From NCBI GenBank assembly GCA_025093555.1, contig JAIWNF010000019.1, positions 434,001 to 498,000 on the forward strand: 64,000 nucleotides of DNA, in the 5' to 3' direction. This DNA comes from Circinella umbellata (Eukaryota; Mucoromycota; Mucoromycetes; Mucorales; Lichtheimiaceae). Under the pieces are notes generated by a model, which saw nothing but the letters and a program-made list of their open reading frames with translations, searched no databases and had not been told where the DNA came from. The position numbers and the translations under genes are program-made. Shown here piece by piece: positions 57,628 to 64,000 of the stretch (the first letter of the stretch is position 1; every line of letters begins with the position of its first letter).

Positions 57628-59624
57628 TTACGATTGTTTGCATTCAGGTGCATTTTCACCCTTGGTAGTTTGCTATAGAGGTAATTCGATCATCTTATTA
57701 ATTTTCTTTCGGTCTTTATATATCTATATATCAAATATCGATCTGTTCTTAATTACCTTTCCATCATCATCGTCATCGTCATCATCACTTTCCTCATCAT
57801 CATCGTCCTCATCATCTTCATCTTCTTCATAAAACTCATCCTGTCAAAATAAATAGGGAACAATAATTGTATAACGTCAATAATTTGCTATTGTTATATA
57901 TATGCCTAATAGAACTATATTTTTAGATTTACCTCAAATTCATCCTCGGCTGGAAAATCTTCATATTCTAATGCTTTCCCAGTAAAATAATCAATAGCAT
58001 GGGGAATGATTTTATCTTTGAATTCCTCACCTATAAATATTACATTATATGTATTAGTATTATTATTTCTTGGGGCAAAACAAGAGACAAAAATTTTTTT
58101 TTTTAAAATTTCTCCCTTACCAGTTTCATAATCCACTTCCAATTTTGCGTCTAAACCTTCTGCTTCTTCTTCATCTAATTCGGTATTATCATCAGGGAAT
58201 GATGGAGGATGGAAAAATGCAAAGAAAGTCTCGGCAGGAACAGTACGTTTGACAACACGAGTCTTGTTTGTACCTTAAAAAAAAGTAATATATATTGTAT
58301 TTGTATATGATGAGTTATATATATTTAAGAAAGTGGATATATGCCAGTCGAAAATTATTATATATATATATATATATATATTTACCTTTGTGGCGTTGTT
58401 TCTTAGTTTCGACTTTGACAGTTAAATCTTTACCCTCATTCCAATGAATATCACACCCTTCAGCATGATCATATACATAATCGCCACCATAAGCATGTTC
58501 TTGATAATAATACGTCTTTGTCAATGTCTTGTCCGTAAAGTGTTCATTCTCGGCAAAATCAAAATGAAGTTTGAAACCAGGTTTATCCATGTATGACATG
58601 CGTATATTCACCAAATGTTTTAATACTAGTTCATCTAGTTCAGTGATAGTCTCCGAGATTTGAGGATGATTTTTTAATGCCGTTAACCAGAATTCGGGAA
58701 TACCCACCATGTCATTATTAACTTCATCTTCTTTTGTTGTTGTTGTTGTTGTCAAATTCTCTTTTTCCTTTCCTTTTCCTTCTTCTTCTTCTTCTTCCTC
58801 TTCATCTTGATCCACTTTTTCACCAAGACGAACTTCTTCATCTGTTGGTTCATAACCGCCTACAATGACTTCAGCACGTTTATTATAAAGTGGTGTATAT
58901 AGTTCAAGATATTTCTTTTCCAATGCTAAAACTTCTTCTTGAAATTTTCCTTCCAATTCAGCATGTTTTGCCTGGAAATGTTGTAAACCATGAATTCGAC
59001 GTTTTACACTTGGAGGTAAAGAATGAACATAACCAGAGCGACGACCCACAAGACTTCCTAATTTGCCTTGAAGCATACTAATAAGGGCAGGATTACTTGT
59101 AAATGCACCTGTCAAGTTGGAAGCTTCAGGATTATTGTTATTATCTAATATATGTGAATACATATATACATTTATATTGATATCGCTTAATTGATATTAT
59201 TATTGGAGAAAAAAAAAACACGTGTATAAAAAAAAAAGGAATTTACCTTTTTCTGTGCTGGCGGTTATTGTATCTTCAGAAATACTCGATATCGAAGGAC
59301 GATAATTCGAAGTAATGGGTGCAGGATTGATAGGTGTATTTTGTGGTGTTGGAGCGGTGAACTCTTGTTTTCTGCCACTATTAATGTCAAGCCGAGAAGC
59401 TATTTATTATTATTATTATTATTGGAAGAAAAAGGTTAATTAAAAAAAACTGTTGTCTATAAAAAGCTAATGCATAAGAACAAAAAAAAAAAAAGAGATG
59501 TTTCCTTTTCTTTTTTTTAAAAAAAGAAATACAATCTTTTAAATAATAGATTGTATATATAGAAAAAATCCCTTTTTTAATTAAGAAAAGGCTAAAATAC
59601 ATTACTTGGTTGTTTATTATCCAT
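57628..59624 (-). CDS. NAP1: Nucleosome assembly protein NAP1
   Basis: Histone H2A-H2B chaperone that shuttles between cytoplasm and nucleus. Seven exons keep frame: 59624-59606, 59399-59247, 59144-58386, 58273-58121, 58030-57933, 57840-57757, 57672-57628, giving 436 aa. The NAP domain starts at about residue 70 (LPPSVKRRIHGLQHFQAKHA), followed by the long dimerisation helix (LEGKFQEEVLALEKKYLELY), GIPEFWLTALKNHPQI, FKLHFDFAENEHFTDKTLTK, VETKKQRHK and FFAFFHPP. A Glu run interrupts the domain at about 178-188. The tail is strongly acidic (DEDDEDDDDEESDDDDDDDD). The last exon encodes QTTKGENAPECKQS, a CaaX-type farnesylation signal as in several NAP1 proteins. The first exon is only 19 nt. Its ATG gives an in-frame join; no other start is nearby. 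Confidence 0.95.
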
Positions 59625-60299
59625 GATTAATGAGAGTTGTTTTGTGATGGTGGCCAATGCGTTTTATAAATGTGTCGCTTTGCAGGAAAAAAAATAAAAA
59701 AAGCGAGAAAAAAGAAACCCAGAGAGCTTCAAAGAAGACTTTATATAACAAACCAAAAAGTGTGACTCAACTAACAGCCGGTCCTTTTACCTTTTACCTT
59801 TTTTTTTTTTTTTTGTTGCGTATCAGGTTTTTTTTTTTTTTTTTTGGTTGTTGCTATAGTTACTATAAGTAACAAGATAACAACAAGAACTTTTAACACT
59901 TTTTTTTCCTTTCTTTCATTTAAATTGTTTGATTCCATTAATATTCATTTATTTTAAGGGAATGTCAATTACAAATGAGGTTAGCATATTCTACTATTAC
60001 TTAGTAGGACAACAAAATAGTTTTATATAGGTTTGACTTTTCTTTTTTTTTTTTTTTTACTTCTATCCATGGAAACAAATTTTTACGCATATCTAAAAGT
60101 GTGTATTAGCAAAAAGGCTTTATAATTGTTTTTTTCAAAACGACCAACAAATATCTTAACTTTACTGTATTTCCAGTGTCCATGGGTGGTTTTATTAAAC
60201 ATCCAATTGTTCACTCCTGAAAATAAACTGATCCTCTGTTTCACTTAGTGAGAAACAAATAAGTAGCAATTAAATAGGTTCTTTATTTAAGCGCTTATC
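59625..60299. other. Intergenic upstream of NAP1
   Basis: NAP1 promoter side. Long T-runs at 59801-59814 and 59828-59845. No coding signal. Confidence 0.5.
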
Positions 60300-60790
60300 G
60301 AATAACTTCGCGGAATGTTGAATACAGTTTTATAAATGTTGAAGAGAAACTTCTTTGCAAGACTCAGAGTTTCTGTGTCCTTTCAATGCATGATGTTTCA
60401 CCTTGACCTTAACAATAGACTTAATGACTTCAATAGGGTTAAGTTCCGGCGAATAAGGATGAAGATATTATAAACCGCGCTTTTCGAATTAAAGGGTTGA
60501 TCTACCAGGAACATGTAGGAGCGTTATCCATAACAATATGAAATCCTTGTGTTTCTGAAAATGTGTTTATAATATTCATTGTGTCAATAATAAATTGCAT
60601 GTAATGGGCTCCTGTATTTCCTTTTGGTGTTGATAACTTATCACTGGATGCCTTACGCTTGGTTATTCCAGCCACTTTTCTTCTCTTCACATTCCCAGGG
60701 TCTCTCGTAAATACGTTTACAACTTCTGCAGAAGAAATATCACCCAACACTGTATGTGATGTAGTTGTTCTTGCGAAAGGAAACCCTCAT
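60300..60790 (-). pseudogene. Fragment of a DDE (Tc1/IS630-like) transposase
   Basis: Only the catalytic half remains. Reading the minus strand from about 60780: TVLGDISSAEVVNVF, KGNTGAHYMQFIIDTMNII and FHIVMDNAPTCSW (60502), where the DNAP motif carries the second catalytic Asp. After a frameshift the next frame gives YSPELNPIEVIKS (around 60445), with the third acidic residue in the NPIE motif. The N-terminal DNA-binding domain and first Asp are not seen, and no inverted repeats were found. It is an old, inactive copy. Confidence 0.75.
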
Positions 60791-63169
60791 TAATCGGGTT
60801 TCTAAAAATCTCCAAGTTACTGACGATCAAAACAAGCAGGAAAAAAAATATGTTTTATAGTGCCTCCGCTCACAAAATTTGTAAGCTTTACAAACAAAAT
60901 TGTTATCACCAAATAACTATTTGACACGTTGTGTGGGTAGTTTCGTTGGTTCAGACTAAAAAAAAAGTTTACGTGATTTGTGATATAGAGTTGATCCTTG
61001 GGTGGTCATGTAACCCTCCAAGTATGTATAAATATGGGCGGTTCAGCCGCAGAATAATAAATCTATATCTTTTCTATTTCTTTCGCCCTTACCTTTTTCT
61101 TTATTTTTTATTTATCTCGATAGACATTATAACAAGAGAATCTCCACCACGTGTCATGTTTAACATCAATGTTTTGTGGGTTTTTGTGTAGCTAGAAAAG
61201 TTTTAAAAAGATTAGCTTAATATAAAACGAACTATGGAAATTTAACAAAGCGAAAATTAAGCTAGCATAAAAGCGAACATCGGGACTGTATTGTCCATGT
61301 TCTGGAATGTTGGATAGCTTGATTGTATTGAGTAAACACATATAGAATAAACATGTAAAGAAATTCGACTCGGGAGAATACAGAGGTCATTTTTGCATAA
61401 AAAAACGAGCTTATTCAACAAATAAATAAACTCTACATACGTAGTCAACATAGTGATAACCAGTATATTGGAGATGACACATTTGACTCTGATTGCTCCA
61501 TTCTTTCAACTATGTATCGATCCGAATATAAATTTAATTTATGATACTATCAACTAAAGATCGACCAATAAAAAAAAAGATGGACAACATATGGCAAGGC
61601 AGTGGTGAAAACCTGCGATCAAGAAAACACTAGTCCACTAGCGAAATATATATACGTATATATTCAAAACATTGCAGCTACGTACAACCATTTTCAATAT
61701 GTGACAATGAAGAAAAGTAAGAAATAGCATTGGACAAATGAACAAGTTGTGCTTAGACTGGGATCAAAAAAAAAATGAATCCTTCACGCCAATAATCCCA
61801 ACAACAGAAGGTCAATTGGAAGATACTCAAAATAATATCTGTTCGAATTGTACGTACTCCAGAAATTGAAGACAAGCTTTAAAATCTGTTTGCAAAAACA
61901 TCATCTTTTTTAAAATTACTTCGACAGCCATCCATATGTATCCTTGAATGATGAAACTTGTAAAATTATGAACATGGATTTGAAGTTTCATTCACAAGTG
62001 TACAGTCTTGGAAGTTAAATTTAGTTATTCAAAATAAAAAATGAGACATGGCTTTTAAAAATGGGCCTCAATATTCAAATTGAGCCATGTCAAGCAAAAT
62101 GGGATGGTTACAAATCTGAGCTTAAGATTGCCAAGTTTGGATTGATATTTTGGGACAAGTCTGTGGTGCATTTTTGGTCCATATTTATTTTTTTTAAATA
62201 TCAAATAACGAATACTATCACGTTGTTTCAATTGTATCATATTTATCTTATTATATGGTAGCTTATATTCATTTGATACAGCTCAATATCCAAATCAAAT
62301 GGCACATTTTCACTAGCTGTAATAATTTAGATCTTTGTCTGGATTATTACGTGTTGTCAATTTTAACAACAACCAAGCGGTTATGTTGAACACTGTTGAG
62401 GTATACGGCAGAAAAAAAATCAATTGACTCTCACCAAGAACCAAATGTACGTATGGGAAATTAAAAAACAAAATTCAAGTTATCATACGTCTCTTCCTGC
62501 AAATCACCCTTATATTTGGCCTTCTATAATCAATAAACAAGATAGGAAGAAACTTAGAATAACCACACAAGTTTTAAACGTACTGGTTACATCAAGTAAA
62601 CGTTTGGACGCTTCTGTTGGTGGCGCTATAACCGGATTTAGTTGAAGCAAATGTAAATGACTCAAAAAGATGTATAATATTCTTGGACATGGAGTGCTTG
62701 GAATTGGCCAAGAAGATAGTTGACTCATTAAAATTAAAATTTGTATCAGAAGTTAAAATTATTAACCACCAATCAAGACAGATTAGAACTCACGAGCCTT
62801 GGTCACTTTCGTAACTTCACGGGTTGAGCCCCCTCGCTTCGCTTGGTGTCAACCCCTCCGGGCTACAATTTGGTAACTCGTTGAAGGCAAGCCCCTCAAA
62901 GCCCCTTTAAACTCATTAAAGATATTAAAAAATATTTTTGGTTTTAAAAAAATAATGTTTTTTTTTCTGTACGTACGAAATTATAAAAGAAAAAAAAAAG
63001 ACTATTAAATAGTTATGGATATCTCTCTTAAGAGTACCACCATTCGGTACCAAGTTTAAGTTTACGTATTAGTTAAGTGTGTAGATCAGAGAAAGCTTCT
63101 CATTAAATTATATGTGTTGGCTGTTTGAGGTGAAGAAGACTGCCATGTAGAAGATGAAGAAGAAGAAAT
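60791..63169. other. Transposon-rich relic region, no intact gene
   Basis: A plus-strand open frame at 62424-62645 (73 codons; PYIWPSIINKQDRKKLR, TTQVLNVLVTSSKR) has protein-like composition but no recognised family. Degenerate hairpins occur around 62064-62095. A GC-rich island at 62821-62905 contains GGGTTGA facing TCAACCC. The rest is AT-rich and not informative. Confidence 0.4.
62821..62905. repeat. GC-rich island with inverted repeat
   Basis: About 85 bp of markedly GC-rich sequence in an AT-rich setting. GGGTTGA (62821-62827) pairs with TCAACCC (62849-62855), enclosing CCCCTCGCTTCGCTTGG. The second half repeats GCCCCTCAAAGCCCC. It resembles in style, though not in sequence, the island at 8151-8222. 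Class unknown. Confidence 0.6.
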
Positions 63170-63265
63170 ATCTATAGATAGTCCGGGGTAGTATGTACTC
63201 GAGTTAATGCTACATATAGCTGATTGTGAGAAAAGACAGATTTGAATAGACTAAGTATAGTTCAA
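63170..63265 (-). pseudogene. PIF1/Helitron-type helicase C-terminal fragment
   Basis: A short minus-strand frame reads ILSLFKSVFSHNQLYVALTR followed by VHTTPDYL and a stop. The FSHxQLYVALTR core is the last conserved helicase motif of PIF1-like helicases and of Helitron Rep/Hel proteins (usually FSHGQLYVALSR). The conserved Gly is Asn here. I found no other helicase motifs upstream in any frame, so this is a remnant. Whether it came from a Helitron or a cellular PIF1-like gene cannot be told. Confidence 0.6.
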
Positions 63266-64000
63266 CTAATCATACGTAGTGTTTTGATTTCGCTCATTTT
63301 TAAAGATATTCAGGAATATGAAGTATTGAAGTTGAAGGACAACAGAAGAATAATATTGTATCCAAATAGGAATTGGTGTAGTTATAAACGGTAAAACTGT
63401 TCATCCGAATGGAATGAAATATCTGGCATTATGTCAAGAAAACAATGAAAGAAAGGAAAAAAAAAAGTTATCTTAAGCTTTATGGTCATTTTTAGATATA
63501 ATAATAGATTATTTATGAGTTATGTGTGTTAGCGCGTTGTAAACAACTGGATATTTTTACTGTGGAAATAATTTATACGTACGGTACGTAGTCTTGTTTG
63601 TTGTTTTATATAAAAAAAAAGAAAAAGAAGCATGTCGTCTCCTTTTTTTTTTGGACGATCTTTGTTTATTCCTTTTAATAAACAACTAATTTTATATATA
63701 CATATATCTGTGTGCATAGAGGAAAGGAAAAAGACAGAAAAAGATACTTGCTGCTATCATTATTATTATTAGGTATCTTGTTCTGAACCTGTAATGACAA
63801 CATTAATATTTAAACAAAATACTCCCTGTAATGTTGTCATCACATGACGTAAATAATGGTAATAATAATTATAGTTAGGAAACAAAACAAAAAAAAGTGT
63901 TACTCTCCTCTCTCGCCGCCTACTTTCTTCTCCTTAATCAAAACATGTATCGTTTAACTTTCTTTAGTAAGACGTAAATGATAATATGGTACAAAATTAT
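63266..64000. other. AT-rich DNA at the window end, no gene recognised
   Basis: Short frames only, with (TTA)n near 63757-63770 and a near-palindromic AATGACAACATTA/TAATGTTGTCAT pair at about 63791-63840. No gene can be supported. Confidence 0.45.

Noticed and set aside
61840..61860. GTTCGAATT as a possible tRNA T-loop
   Set aside because: No cloverleaf, acceptor stem or promoter A box around it.

Overview
This window is nuclear DNA from a fungus. Genes have many short GT-AG introns (about 60-150 nt), some with recognisable CTAAT-type branch sequences. Intergenic DNA is very AT-rich, with long homopolymers and microsatellites. The gene set (Tup1, NAP1, Stn1, a bifunctional PABA synthase, mitochondrial ATP synthase subunit J, LARP1 with a DM15 region) is fungal/opisthokont. 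The style of the transposable elements and the AT-rich codon use suggest an early-diverging lineage, most likely Mucoromycota (Mucorales-like). That assignment is inference. No rRNA, tRNA or CRISPR array was recognised.

Layout. 1-6.8 kb is gene-poor; its main feature is a tandem array of 213-bp units (961 to about 2540), each carrying a complete intron-like cassette. A decayed cytochrome P450 lies at 6.8-7.8 kb. From 8.8 to 27.6 kb is a compact housekeeping block: LARP1 (-), STN1 (-), ATP18 (+), NAD(P)H-hydrate epimerase (+), aminodeoxychorismate synthase (-), TUP1 (-) and an unidentified two-helix membrane protein (-). A secreted, probably GPI-anchored zincin-like protein (+) is at 29.9-32.2 kb. 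From 53.6 to 59.6 kb the housekeeping block resumes with an unidentified 243-aa protein (+), an F-box/RCC1 protein (+) and NAP1 (-). 60-64 kb holds transposon debris: a broken DDE transposase and a PIF1/Helitron-like helicase fragment.

The accessory core is 33-53 kb. A segment of about 4.6 kb is present twice in direct orientation (copy A about 32.98-43.7 kb, copy B about 45.5-53.1 kb). Each copy carries a multi-exon minus-strand gene of a family I cannot name. In copy A the gene reads through as a 511-aa protein, but one intron is occupied by an intact-looking 6,091-bp CACTA/Tnp2-type DNA transposon (34965-41055). The transposon has 30-bp perfect terminal inverted repeats beginning CACTTTGAGC, a 3-bp target duplication (ATA), subterminal repeats, a 939-aa transposase and a second 432-aa protein with an Asp/Asn-rich tract. 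Copy B keeps the empty insertion site in the same intron, which fixes the element's ends to the base. Copy B has in turn decayed through nonsense codons and two other insertions. This nested arrangement is the strongest novel system in the window.

The housekeeping genes do not form an operon. They appear in convergent and divergent pairs; STN1 and ATP18 share a 339-bp divergent intergenic region. All exon junctions were deduced by eye from GT-AG sites and reading-frame continuity. All listed gene models keep frame to the stop codon except those called pseudogenes.
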